Origin: Cupriavidus basilensis OR16
GTDB taxonomy: Bacteria; Pseudomonadota; Gammaproteobacteria; Burkholderiales; Burkholderiaceae
DNA: 54,214 nucleotides
NCBI RefSeq assembly: GCF_000243095.1
Contig: NZ_AHJE01000172.1
Coordinates: forward strand, 1 to 54,214
Reading direction: 5' to 3'
Each line of letters starts with the position of its first letter. Positions within the stretch are counted from its first letter, which is position 1. The translations under genes and the position numbers were made by a program. Below the pieces are notes generated by a model. It did no database searches and was not told the origin of the DNA. It saw only the letters and a list, made by a program, of their open reading frames with translations. Of this stretch, positions 26,939 to 35,266 are shown one piece after another.

Positions 26939-26952
26939 TGTTAGCGCTAACA
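26939..26952. promoter_or_regulatory. LacI-family operator, perfect
   Basis: TGTTAGCGCTAACA, a perfect 14-bp palindrome with the central CG of LacI/GalR sites. It lies 99 bp upstream of the receptor start and just downstream of the LacI-type regulator gene. Confidence 0.85.
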
Positions 26953-27003
26953 TTTCTGAGCGAACCACTTAGGCAATTCGCCTATCGATCAACAGCGACA
27001 GGA

Positions 27004-27017
27004 TGTTAGCGCTACCA
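27004..27017. promoter_or_regulatory. LacI-family operator, one mismatch
   Basis: TGTTAGCGCTACCA, identical to the operator at 26939 except for one base. The two centres are 65 bp apart, about six helical turns, which would suit repression by looping. Confidence 0.8.
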
Positions 27018-27064
27018 TTTAGCAAATTCAAGGCTTAGCTTAGCGGGGAAATCCCTAGCTTCGC

Positions 27065-28177
27065 TCAGCGAGCGTCTTTTAAGGTACTTTCTCTTTCGAT
27101 GATGCTGAAGCCGACATCGACAACGGCCTCGGACTCAGCGGACTCCGCCTTCTCGATCCTGGAGACCAGGAAACGCGCAGCGCGAGTACCGATCGCCTTC
27201 CCATCGATGCTGACGGAACTGAGTGTTGGGGACATCTCGGCGGCGAAGTCGTAATCGCCGAAGCCCATCACCGCGAGCTGATCCGGAACACGGATGCCCA
27301 GCGCTTGTGCCTGCACGATGACGCCCTGCGCCAAGGGGTCGGAGCTGCAGACCACAACATCCAGCCCAGGGGCACGCTCCAGCAGCTTGGCAAAATGCCG
27401 CTTGCCCAAGCCCATGGTGGTTGGGACTGGTACCGACTCGAGGGGCACGTCGCCGATACCGTGCCTGGCCAAGGTCGCAAGCAGGCCGCGGCGGCGAACT
27501 TCGCCCCGCTGGTCATTGGCGAACAAGAGTCCGAATCGCTTGTGCCCCTTGCCCAGCAGGTACTCCGCCACGGCCACCCCGACCTGTTCGTGGGAAAACC
27601 CAACCAGCATGTCCATCGGCGAGGGACTCATATCCCAGGTTTCGACCAGCGGGATACCGGCATTGAGCAGTCGGGTGCGCGTAGTGTCGGTATGCACCGT
27701 GCCGGTCAGGACAATGCCATCGGGACGGCGGCTCAGGATGGCGTCCAGCAGTTCCTGCTCGCGTGACGCGTCGTATCCGGAAAGGCCGAGCATCACCTGG
27801 TACCCGGCCTTGCCGAGTTCATCCGTAAGCGCCTGCGTGACTTGGGCAAACATGGAATTCGCGATGGTCGGCACCACGACCGCAACGAGCCGGCTACGGC
27901 GTGAAGCCAGTCCCCCTGCGAGCAGGTTCGGCACATAGCCCGTGCGCTCGATGGCCCCCTTCACCACCGCGAGCGTGCGAGGCGAAACCCGTTCCGGGTT
28001 GTTCAGGACCCGCGACACCGTCATGGCAGATACGCCGGCGATGCTGGCGACATCGGCCACCGTGGCGCTGCCGGTCGCTCGGGGCGAGCTGCGAACGTGC
28101 GGCAACGCCGCCGGCTTCTTGCCGCTGCCCTCTTCGTTGCGCGGGTTGCCCTCAATGGATTCTTTTTCCTGCTTCAT
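27065..28177 (-). CDS. LacI/GalR-family transcriptional repressor
   Basis: 370 aa. The helix-turn-helix and hinge are ATVADVASIAGVSAMTVSRVLNNPERVS and NLLAGGLASRRSRLVAVVVP, followed by a periplasmic-binding-like effector domain. A short charged extension precedes the DNA-binding domain, and the ATG at 28177 is the nearest start. It should control the downstream receptor/dehydratase operon through the two operators in the 224-bp gap, with a sugar acid as likely inducer. Confidence 0.92.
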   Translation of the reverse strand: MKQEKESIEGNPRNEEGSGKKPAALPHVRSSPRATGSATVADVASIAGVSAMTVSRVLNNPERVSPRTLAVVKGAIERTGYVPNLLAGGLASRRSRLVAVVVPTIANSMFAQVTQALTDELGKAGYQVMLGLSGYDASREQELLDAILSRRPDGIVLTGTVHTDTTRTRLLNAGIPLVETWDMSPSPMDMLVGFSHEQVGVAVAEYLLGKGHKRFGLLFANDQRGEVRRRGLLATLARHGIGDVPLESVPVPTTMGLGKRHFAKLLERAPGLDVVVCSSDPLAQGVIVQAQALGIRVPDQLAVMGFGDYDFAAEMSPTLSSVSIDGKAIGTRAARFLVSRIEKAESAESEAVVDVGFSIIERESTLKDAR

Positions 28178-28493
28178 CGCTTCTGCTGGTAGTTGTGCCG
28201 GAGACCGGATAGACGCTTCGGACCGCCGCGCCCGCAGAGTATACCCACCTGGCCAGGCAGACCCGATGGCCCCGGAATCGGTACCGAGGAGCAGGACTTC
28301 GCCGGCAATGGCGAGTGACTGCGCGATCATCCGTGATCGCGATCCGCTCGAGCGTGGCCCTGAGCGGCACCCCTCGCCGGCCTGCCTTTCACGTCATTTT
28401 CGAGTGGCCGACTCTACAGAATCGCGATGCCGCTGCCGTTAATGGAGACGGCCGTCTACGACAAGCCCTTCGCCCTGAAAGATCTCGCGATCC

Positions 28494-29315
28494 ATGAATT
28501 CCAACCGGCCAGACCAGACCCAACCGATTACCTTCCAGTGGGCGCTAGCGCTCACCTTCGTGGCCTGGTTTGTCGAGGTGATATTGACCATGTTGCTGCG
28601 CCCGGCCTTGCTGCGCAACGGCATGCAGCCGATGGCCGCCGCCAGTCTCATTCGTGTGGTCTGCTACGGGCTGGTGTTCAGCACCTTGCTGCATGCCAGC
28701 GGGTTGAGCTATCGCAAGCTGTTCCACGAGGGCAGCGCCAGCGTGGCGGCCACGCTGGGCCTGTTGGGTCCGCCGATCCTGCTGATGGTGCCACTGATCC
28801 TGCTGCTCGATGGCCTGGCCATGGTCGGCATCGAGGCACTGTTCCCCTTTTCCGCCGACGACGCGCGCATGATCACGGAGATGACGAGCGGCGGCATCGG
28901 CATCTGGGTGCTGGTGTGCGTGATTGCACCGTTCGTGGAGGAGATGTTCTTCCGCGGCATCCTGCTGCGCGGCATGCTCAGGCGATATGGCCGCGCCGAC
29001 GCCAGCGTCTACTCGGCGTTCGTCTTCGGCGTGGCGCACCTGAACATCTACCAGTTCGTGATCGCGTTCGCCATCGGGCTGTTCGCGGCGGCGCTCTATT
29101 GCCGCACGCGTTCGCTCTGGCCCGGCATTGTCCTGCATGCGGGCCTCAACACGGGCGTCATGGTCTCGGCCGCGATTGCACCGGAAAGCACGGCGCTGGA
29201 AGCGTCGATCGGCGTGTGGGCGCTAGCCGCTCCATTGGGGCTGGCCGGGGCCTGGATGCTGCGCCGGCTACTGTGGCAACGTCACGGCGCGGGCGCGACG
29301 GAAGGCCACTCCTGA
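28494..29315 (+). CDS. CPBP-family intramembrane metalloprotease
   Basis: 273 aa with about seven to eight membrane segments. The three CPBP motifs are in order: EExxxR as EEMFFRG (Glu149-Arg154), FxxxH as FVFGVAH (Phe178, His182) and HxxxN as HAGLN (His215-Asn219). These form the glutamate-protease or metal site of the Abi/CAAX family. The substrate is unknown. It is convergent with the CobW-like gene and their ends overlap by up to 48 bp. The 316-bp gap upstream to the LacI gene holds no other gene. Confidence 0.93.
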   Translation: MNSNRPDQTQPITFQWALALTFVAWFVEVILTMLLRPALLRNGMQPMAAASLIRVVCYGLVFSTLLHASGLSYRKLFHEGSASVAATLGLLGPPILLMVPLILLLDGLAMVGIEALFPFSADDARMITEMTSGGIGIWVLVCVIAPFVEEMFFRGILLRGMLRRYGRADASVYSAFVFGVAHLNIYQFVIAFAIGLFAAALYCRTRSLWPGIVLHAGLNTGVMVSAAIAPESTALEASIGVWALAAPLGLAGAWMLRRLLWQRHGAGATEGHS

Positions 29316-30298
29316 TTTCCCCGTTTCATCCTGCAGACAATCCACAAGCCCGGCCCGCAAGCCAGTTTCTTCCGCGGCGTCGAAGCGGCCGATGAACACC
29401 ATCGTGCAGAGATGAACACCATCGTGCAGAGATCCTCTGCGTTGGCTTGCTCGCAAGCCAACAGTGCCACTCGGCGCGCTGCCAGCTGGCACGCATGCAC
29501 GCCCACATGGCCCGCCAGCCTGACGATACCTTTGGCACGCAGCACATTACCGGGCAGCGACTTGAGAAACGCCTTCAGGCGCTGCTTGTCGAACTTGCCA
29601 TGCAGCCGCACGGAGAAGCTGGAGATCTGCAGCGTATCGGGGCGGCTGAAAGCCAGGGGCTGGCACAAACGGATCGGCGGGCGAGGCGCAACGCACGCAT
29701 CGAAAATCAAGCTCAACGGAATGCGTCCACGATCCGCCTCCACGATCAGCGTTGCCTGCGTGAGCGCGGCAATACGGGCGCGCACGGCAGCCTGATCTTC
29801 AGCCCCCGCCAGATCCAGCTTGGTGAGCACAACCACGCCTGCGCCCACGATCTGGCGCCGCGCCAGATCGCCAACGTAAGGATCGGCGAGCGTGGCATCG
29901 ATGCCAATCGCATCGACCAGCACAAGCACCGCCGTCAGGCTGAAAGCGCGATTGAGCAGGCCGATCTGCGCGATCTTGAGCGGATCGGATACGCCGCTAG
30001 CCTCGATCAGCAGGACATCCGGCCTGTCTACCCGTGTGTCGATACGGGTCAATGCATCGACCAGCGCCCCGCCGATGGTGCAGCAAATGCAGCCATTGTC
30101 CAGCTCGATCACATCGTCGCTTTGGCCCCGAATCAGTTGTGCGTCGATATTGATATCACCGAAATCGTTCACCAGGACCGCCACCTTCTTGCCGTGGGGT
30201 TGCGTCAGCACGCGGTTGAGCAGCGTGGTCTTGCCAGCGCCAAGGTAGCCGCCTATCACCACGAGGTCGATTGGCGGGCGGATGGCGGCACCGGTCAT
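29268..30298 (-). pseudogene. CobW/G3E-family GTPase (metallochaperone) with 3'-end frameshift
   Basis: The first 300 residues are intact: Walker A GGYLGAGKTTLLNRV, NDFGDINIDAQL, the metal-binding CxCC in NGCICCTIGG, and VVLTKLDLA for guanine. The C-terminal CobW_C domain reaches LCTMVFI and is then thrown out of frame by a 20-bp tandem duplication at 29391-29430. With one copy the protein would continue FIGRFDAAEETGLRAGLVDC and stop at 29268; as written it ends at 29282 with unrelated residues. Only the last ~40 residues are altered, so partial function is possible. Start ATG overlaps the amidohydrolase stop (ATGA), suggesting metal delivery to that enzyme. Confidence 0.85.
29391..29433. repeat. 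20-bp tandem duplication in the CobW-like gene
   Basis: GATGAACACCATCGTGCAGA occurs twice in perfect tandem, followed by GAT as the start of a third unit. As 20 is not a multiple of 3, it shifts the C-terminal frame of the CobW-like gene. Confidence 0.97.
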
Positions 30299-31962
30299 GG
30301 CGACGGGAACACGCGCCCACCTAGCACGGTGCCCCACACCTTCACGTCTTTAAGCCGCTCGGGCGCCTGCACGGAGGGATCTTCTTCGAGCACCGCAAAG
30401 TCGGCAAACTTGCCGACTTCAATGCTGCCAACCAGGTGATCCATGCGGAGCGTGTAGGCGGCTCCGAGCGTGATCGCGCGCAGCGCGTCGGCAATGCGCA
30501 CCCGCTCTTGCTCGCCCAGGATGCGCCCGGAGGCTGTCTGCCTTTGCACGGCGCACCAGGCGGTGAACATCGGACTGAGTTGCGTGATCGGCGCATCGGA
30601 GTGGAATGCGAATGGAATGCCCAGCCGCAGGGCGGAGCCGGCCGCGTCCATGCGGTTGGCGCGATCGGGGCCCATGGTCTGGCTGTAGTGCGCGTCGCCC
30701 CAATAGTAGATGTGGTTGGAGAAGAAGTTGACGCACAGCCCCAGGGCCTTGATGCGCCGAAGCTGGCCCGCGTCCGCCATCTGGCAGTGCTGAAGCGTGT
30801 GGCGATGGTCCGGGCGCGGATACTTTTCCAGGAGGGTCTCCAGTGCATCGAGCACGACCTCGGTGGCCTCGTCGCCGTTGGTGTGGATATGCAGTTGAAG
30901 GCCGGCGCGATGGAACGGCGCCAGGGTCTCGGCAAGCTGCTCCGGGGGAATCAGCCACAAGCCGTTGGGCTTTCCGCTGAAGTAGCCTGGCCATTTGACG
31001 CGGGCGGTAAAGCCCTGGATCGAGCCGTCGACGATGAACTTGACGGGCCCGAAGCGTAGCTTGTCGGTATTGCCCTCCATGGCCGCCAGCGCCCCTTGCG
31101 CGCCGTGCGCGGGGCTGCGTTGCGGCGCCAGCGCGGGCACGATGCGCACGGGATAGGCCGGGTCGGCGGTGACCTCGTGCAAGGTGCGGTTGCCCAGCTC
31201 GGTCAGGTCATTGACCAGGTCGGTCGCCGTGGTCACGCCGGCCAGTTGCGCCACGCGGCCGAAGTTCCAGATGGCGGCGGGCTTCTCGCTGGCGGCTATC
31301 GAGAGCTTGCCGCCGATCACCTGGTAGACAGGGAACATCGCGGCGAACTCCTGCAGTTCTCCGGTGGGCAGGCCATCGCTATCCTTGTCGATGCCGTCGA
31401 TGTCGGTGTCTTCGTCGATGCCGGCCAATGCCAGCATGGCGCTGTTGACGTTCATCAGGTGCACGCTGGCGTGCAGGATGGCAATGGGCCGGCGCGCGGA
31501 CACCACGTCAAGCTCGCGCGTGGTGAGGCGCGCGGTGCCAAAGAAGATCGGATCGAACCCCCAGGCCAGCAGGGGTTCGCCGTCATCTGCCATGTTGCTT
31601 TGCGCCTGGGCAAGCCGTTCGATGACCTGCTCGAGCGTGGTCAGGCCGCGCCACAGCGTGCCGTCCGGCCCGCGGCGATCGTAGTAGCCAACGTACACGG
31701 CGTCCCACATCGCACCTTCCATCAGGTGGCAATGCGCCTCCACCAGCCCCGGCATCAGCACCTTGTCGCGGAAGGTGTCGTCCAGCGCGTACGGCCCCCA
31801 TTGCCTTGCATCCTCCAGCGTACCCACCGACAGGATCCTGCCGTCGCGCACCGCCACGTGCGTGGCGTGTGGCTGGGCCGGGTTCATGGTGAGGATGCGC
31901 TTGGCGGCGAATACGGTTGTCGCGGCGGGCTTATCGTTTATTGTCATGGCGATGGACTTCAT
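30295..31962 (-). CDS. Metal-dependent amidohydrolase (Amidohydro_3/YtcJ-like)
   Basis: 555 aa. An N-terminal beta-sandwich with RILTMNPAQPHATHVAVRDGRI is followed by the HxH metal site GLVEAHCHL. Later come LQLHIHTNGDEA, a HTLQHCQMAD His, and the catalytic Asp in FAFHSDAPI; the protein ends with SIEVGKFADFAVLEEDP. It hydrolyses an amide or cyclic amide/ester of unknown identity in the cytoplasm. It lies between a sodium:solute symporter and a CobW-type chaperone in one operon (14 bp and -4 bp spacing), so transported substrate and metal supply are probably linked. Confidence 0.92.
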   Translation of the reverse strand: MKSIAMTINDKPAATTVFAAKRILTMNPAQPHATHVAVRDGRILSVGTLEDARQWGPYALDDTFRDKVLMPGLVEAHCHLMEGAMWDAVYVGYYDRRGPDGTLWRGLTTLEQVIERLAQAQSNMADDGEPLLAWGFDPIFFGTARLTTRELDVVSARRPIAILHASVHLMNVNSAMLALAGIDEDTDIDGIDKDSDGLPTGELQEFAAMFPVYQVIGGKLSIAASEKPAAIWNFGRVAQLAGVTTATDLVNDLTELGNRTLHEVTADPAYPVRIVPALAPQRSPAHGAQGALAAMEGNTDKLRFGPVKFIVDGSIQGFTARVKWPGYFSGKPNGLWLIPPEQLAETLAPFHRAGLQLHIHTNGDEATEVVLDALETLLEKYPRPDHRHTLQHCQMADAGQLRRIKALGLCVNFFSNHIYYWGDAHYSQTMGPDRANRMDAAGSALRLGIPFAFHSDAPITQLSPMFTAWCAVQRQTASGRILGEQERVRIADALRAITLGAAYTLRMDHLVGSIEVGKFADFAVLEEDPSVQAPERLKDVKVWGTVLGGRVFPSP

Positions 31963-31975
31963 CCGGATGCAGGCA

Positions 31976-33361
31976 TTAGGGAATGGCGAAAGGCTTGACC
32001 GGACGCATCACGGCGTTGGTCACGCACGTCACTGCAATATTGACCGCGAGGCAGATAAAGCCAAGGTTGACGCCACCAAAATCCACCTGCTGCGTGTAGA
32101 AGAAAATGGCCAGCAACTGCCCTACGACAATGCCCAGGCCCACCGCCACCGGCCGCACCTTGAGATGGAACAGGATGATCAGCACACCCGGAAGGAATTG
32201 CGTCACGCCGTAGTAGGTGGTGTTGATCAGCGTGAGCATCAGGTTCGGCGTGAACATGGTGGTCACGATGGAAGCCAGCAGGTAGCACACGATCACCATC
32301 TTGGCGCTGCGCTTTTGCTTGCTCTCCGGCATGCCCGGCAGCAGGTTGCGGCTGACAATGGGACCGATCGCCAGGCAGATACCCGCCAGCACCAGCAGGC
32401 CGGACAGCGCCGCGGCGGCGGTCACCAGACCAAGCAGCCAGCCGGGAAGCAGATGCACGGCGGCCGCGAAGAACGCGTCATTGGGCGAGGCCAGCTTCAG
32501 GTCGGCGCTGATGGCGTAGTACGAGGCTACCACCAGGAAGGGATACATCAGCATGTACAGCGGCATCGCCACCTGCGTGCGGCGGATGGTGTTGGCCGTC
32601 TTGGCCGTGAAGAAGTTCTGTATCGCGAAGGGCATCATGTAGAAACCGAGCGCCTGGAACAGCATGGTGCTCATGGAGAACTTCAGCTGCTGCGTGTTCA
32701 TGGTGTTGCTCACATGCTGGCTGGCCGCATGGAACACGTCATGCACGCCGTATTCCCACGATACCGCGACGCCAGTGACGATGATCGCCACCACCATCAG
32801 GATGTCCTTGAGGATGGCGATATAGGCCGAGGCGCGCACACCGGAGATCGCAATGTACGTGAATGCCAGCGCCGCCGAGATCAGGATCAGGTGCAAGGGC
32901 TCGAAGTGCCAGCCCAGCCCTTTGAGCGCGGCAACAAGCCCGGTGAACTGCAACTGGCCCCAGGGAATGAGGAACAGGATGGCCGAGATCGCCACTACCA
33001 GCTCCAGCGCGCGGCTGCCGTAGTGGCTTTTGAACAGGTCGGGCAAGGTGATGGCATTGTGGCGCTTGCCGGCCTGCCAGATCTTGGGGCCCAGGAAGTA
33101 TCCGATGGGATACGCCAGCAGGATGTAGCCGAGAAACCAGATGCCATAGGTGGGACCCTTGGCGTAGATGCCGCCGGGAAAGCCAACCATGGTCCCAATG
33201 CTGTAGATCTCGCCGGCCGCGAGGAAGAACACCAGCGCGGCGCCGAACTGCCGAGACGCCACGAAGAAATCGTGCACGCTCTGCGCCCCGTGCCCCTTCC
33301 GGGAGCGGATGGCAAGATACAGCGAGAATGCGATAAAGCCCAGGAATACGATGGTTGACAT
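31976..33361 (-). CDS. Sodium:solute symporter (SSS family)
   Basis: 461 aa with about 12-13 transmembrane helices. It has FFVASRQFGAALVFFLAAGEIYSIGTMVGFPGG near the N-terminus, then FTYIAISGVRASAYIAILKD, the typical SSS fifth to sixth helix region. It couples Na+ entry to import of an unknown, probably carboxylic or amide, substrate. It follows a DUF3311 gene by 19 bp, the usual two-component arrangement, and precedes the amidohydrolase. Confidence 0.93.
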   Translation of the reverse strand: MSTIVFLGFIAFSLYLAIRSRKGHGAQSVHDFFVASRQFGAALVFFLAAGEIYSIGTMVGFPGGIYAKGPTYGIWFLGYILLAYPIGYFLGPKIWQAGKRHNAITLPDLFKSHYGSRALELVVAISAILFLIPWGQLQFTGLVAALKGLGWHFEPLHLILISAALAFTYIAISGVRASAYIAILKDILMVVAIIVTGVAVSWEYGVHDVFHAASQHVSNTMNTQQLKFSMSTMLFQALGFYMMPFAIQNFFTAKTANTIRRTQVAMPLYMLMYPFLVVASYYAISADLKLASPNDAFFAAAVHLLPGWLLGLVTAAAALSGLLVLAGICLAIGPIVSRNLLPGMPESKQKRSAKMVIVCYLLASIVTTMFTPNLMLTLINTTYYGVTQFLPGVLIILFHLKVRPVAVGLGIVVGQLLAIFFYTQQVDFGGVNLGFICLAVNIAVTCVTNAVMRPVKPFAIP

Positions 33362-33380
33362 GCTCAGGCTCCGGTGGCGA

Positions 33381-33590
33381 TCAGCAATTGCGGGGATCGG
33401 TGTCCGGCACATGCCGGTCGAACATCAGCCAGCAGGTGAGCAGGCAGCCGGAGGTGAGGACGAACCAGGCAAAGATCCACATGTAGATAAACGGCACTCC
33501 GAGCACGTAGATGTCCATCGAGGCCACCCACGGCAGCAAGCCGATCACGCCAACATAGGGGATGCCAATACCGATCAGGTACCTGAGCAT
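33381..33590 (-). CDS. DUF3311 small membrane subunit
   Basis: 69 aa with two hydrophobic helices (YLIGIGIPYVGVIGLLPWV and FIYMWIFAWFVLTSGCLLTCWL). AGGAG lies 7 bp before the ATG at 33590. DUF3311 peptides nearly always precede SSS transporters and are thought to be accessory subunits. The frame can be read on upstream, but that part has no homology. Confidence 0.9.
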   Translation of the reverse strand: MLRYLIGIGIPYVGVIGLLPWVASMDIYVLGVPFIYMWIFAWFVLTSGCLLTCWLMFDRHVPDTDPRNC

Positions 33591-33719
33591 GCTTGTCTCC
33601 TTTGATTTTTGTTGTGGCCGTGGCGATACGCGCAAATGTGCATGGTGGATGCACGCCACGGCCATCGTCCCGCCTGGCATGGCCGGCTGGTCTTTTTTTG
33701 CAGTATTGAAGATCGGCCA

Positions 33720-33768
33720 GGGAAGCGCTAGTACCAGCGGGCACGTATCGATGAGTCCAGCGCTTCCC
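33720..33768. repeat. Inverted repeat upstream of the DUF3311 operon
   Basis: GGGAAGCGCT and AGCGCTTCCC, perfect 10-bp arms 29 bp apart, with GTTTTCCC following on the plus strand. It sits in the gap between the FUSC gene and the transporter operon. It may terminate leftward FUSC transcription or bind a regulator. Confidence 0.4.
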
Positions 33769-33865
33769 GTTTTCCCAAGCGGGCTCAGGGTTAACGCCTG
33801 TGGGCAGGCAGGCACCGATGGTGCCGCTGCGAGGGAATCAGGCGGTTGGAGATGCCAAAGCGGGC

Positions 33866-34948
33866 TTAAATGTTCCAGCGATCCGCGATGGCCGCCAGAC
33901 GCTGCCTGAGGTCGTCGAACTCCTCGGACAAGCGCAGCGTCAGCGAGACATAGCCGGCCCATCGCGGCGCAACGGTGCCCGCGATTTGCGCAAGCGAACA
34001 AGTGCCACGCGGCGCCAGGCGCGCCACCACGCCATGGGTCAACGCGCGCGCCATGCCGATCAGCATCGCGCTGACGCGGCGGTTCTCTTCGGCAAGATAG
34101 TCGCGCACAAATGCCTTGGCTAGTTCGTCGTCAACGCGCGGGCGCGTGGCCGCGAGCACTTCCAGCAGGCTGATGCTCACGCGCATGCCGTGCTGGATGG
34201 CTTCGAGCTGCTCCATCGATACGTTGATCTCCTTGGCCACCGATGGCATCAGCGATCGCAGCTGCACCAGCAAGCTGCCTTGCAGCACCATGGCCCGCTG
34301 CAGCACAGCCCGGTCGAAGCCCGCGCCGTTGACGATGGCTGTGTGCATCCTGGCGCAGCTGCGCAGGGCCTCGGCCAGCTTGTAGCGCCACGTGTAGGTG
34401 GCGTGCAGCGGCAGCGCGAAGGAGAACAGCAGCGCGATCGCGATGCCGATCAGCACATCCGCCGCGCGCCAAAGGCCGTCCGCAATGGCGTTCTCGCCAT
34501 GGCCGGCGACGATAAAGATGGTGATGGCCGAGAGCAGCGCCACGTAGCCGCCCTTGCCGATCGCGTGATAGGCACAGATGGCGCAAGCGATCACGATCAG
34601 CGCATAGCTGAGCAAGGGCGCGTGAAAATACGATTGCTGCAGGATGATCACCAGCCCCGCGCCAGCGCCGATCAGCGTGCCGAGCGCACGCTCAGCCGCC
34701 TTCTTGCGGATATTGCCGTGGTGCTGCAGGCCGCCGATGACCACCAGCAGCGTGATCGATGCCCATTCGCCGTGGGGCAGGTGGATGCCGGTGGTCAGCG
34801 CAATGGACGTCAGCAGCCCGACCAGCCCGAGCGCCACCCTGCCCGCATGTATCACCTTGGCATGGCGGTAGCGCCGCGCCGGATCCAGCATCGGGCGCAG
34901 CACGCGCCGCAGCCACGGATGGGCGCGAGAAAACAGCATGCCGGTCAT
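33866..34948 (-). CDS. FUSC-family membrane protein
   Basis: 360 aa. The N-terminal half has six hydrophobic helices, including HLPHGEWASITLLVVIGGLQHHGNIRKKAAERALGT, the FUSC/ArAE signature with the basic cytoplasmic loop. The C-terminal half is a soluble helical domain. Relatives are fusaric acid or aromatic acid efflux components. No membrane-fusion or outer-membrane partner lies alongside. The start ATG at 34948 overlaps the stop of a 60-aa frame (ATGA). Confidence 0.88.
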   Translation of the reverse strand: MTGMLFSRAHPWLRRVLRPMLDPARRYRHAKVIHAGRVALGLVGLLTSIALTTGIHLPHGEWASITLLVVIGGLQHHGNIRKKAAERALGTLIGAGAGLVIILQQSYFHAPLLSYALIVIACAICAYHAIGKGGYVALLSAITIFIVAGHGENAIADGLWRAADVLIGIAIALLFSFALPLHATYTWRYKLAEALRSCARMHTAIVNGAGFDRAVLQRAMVLQGSLLVQLRSLMPSVAKEINVSMEQLEAIQHGMRVSISLLEVLAATRPRVDDELAKAFVRDYLAEENRRVSAMLIGMARALTHGVVARLAPRGTCSLAQIAGTVAPRWAGYVSLTLRLSEEFDDLRQRLAAIADRWNI

Positions 34949-35127
34949 GCTGGCCCGCCGGCTTGCGCGATGCCTTCATGCAATTCCTCGGGCACGTGGG
35001 TGTGCCACGGCTCCAGCGGCGCGCCGCGCTGCGAATCGTAGGCCCGCACGCCCAGCACGGTGACAAGCACCACGCCGGCCACCACGGCCGTGCGCTTGAG
35101 CAGACGGGTGATTCTTGGCAACATCAT
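34945..35127 (-). pseudogene. N-terminal remnant resembling an exported alpha/beta-hydrolase
   Basis: 60 aa: an N-terminal membrane anchor (RTAVVAGVVLVTVLGVRAYDSQRG) then PLEPWHTHVPEELHEGI and a stop. From memory, this beginning matches large anchored alpha/beta-hydrolases of Cupriavidus, which continue for several hundred residues. The rest is absent and the FUSC gene follows with a 4-bp overlap. It is either a truncated leftover or a genuine small membrane protein translationally coupled to FUSC. Confidence 0.45.
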
Positions 35128-35266
35128 CGGCTACCTGGCTGACAACGGGGAAGCGCCGGGCGCGACCGCCCGGCTGGCACCAGCTAAATACGCTAGTGTC
35201 CTCCGCCTTTCACCGCAAGGCAACCGGTGCCCGGGCACACAGGCACGCGCCTTGTGCCGTTCAGCC

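Noticed and set aside
29391..29433. Possible CRISPR-like repeat
   Set aside because: The two 20-bp units are directly adjacent with no spacer and lie inside a coding gene. No CRISPR array or cas gene was seen anywhere in the window.
31763..33358. A 531-codon plus-strand open frame rich in His, Gln and Arg
   Set aside because: It is antisense to the sodium symporter and reflects hydrophobic codons read backwards.
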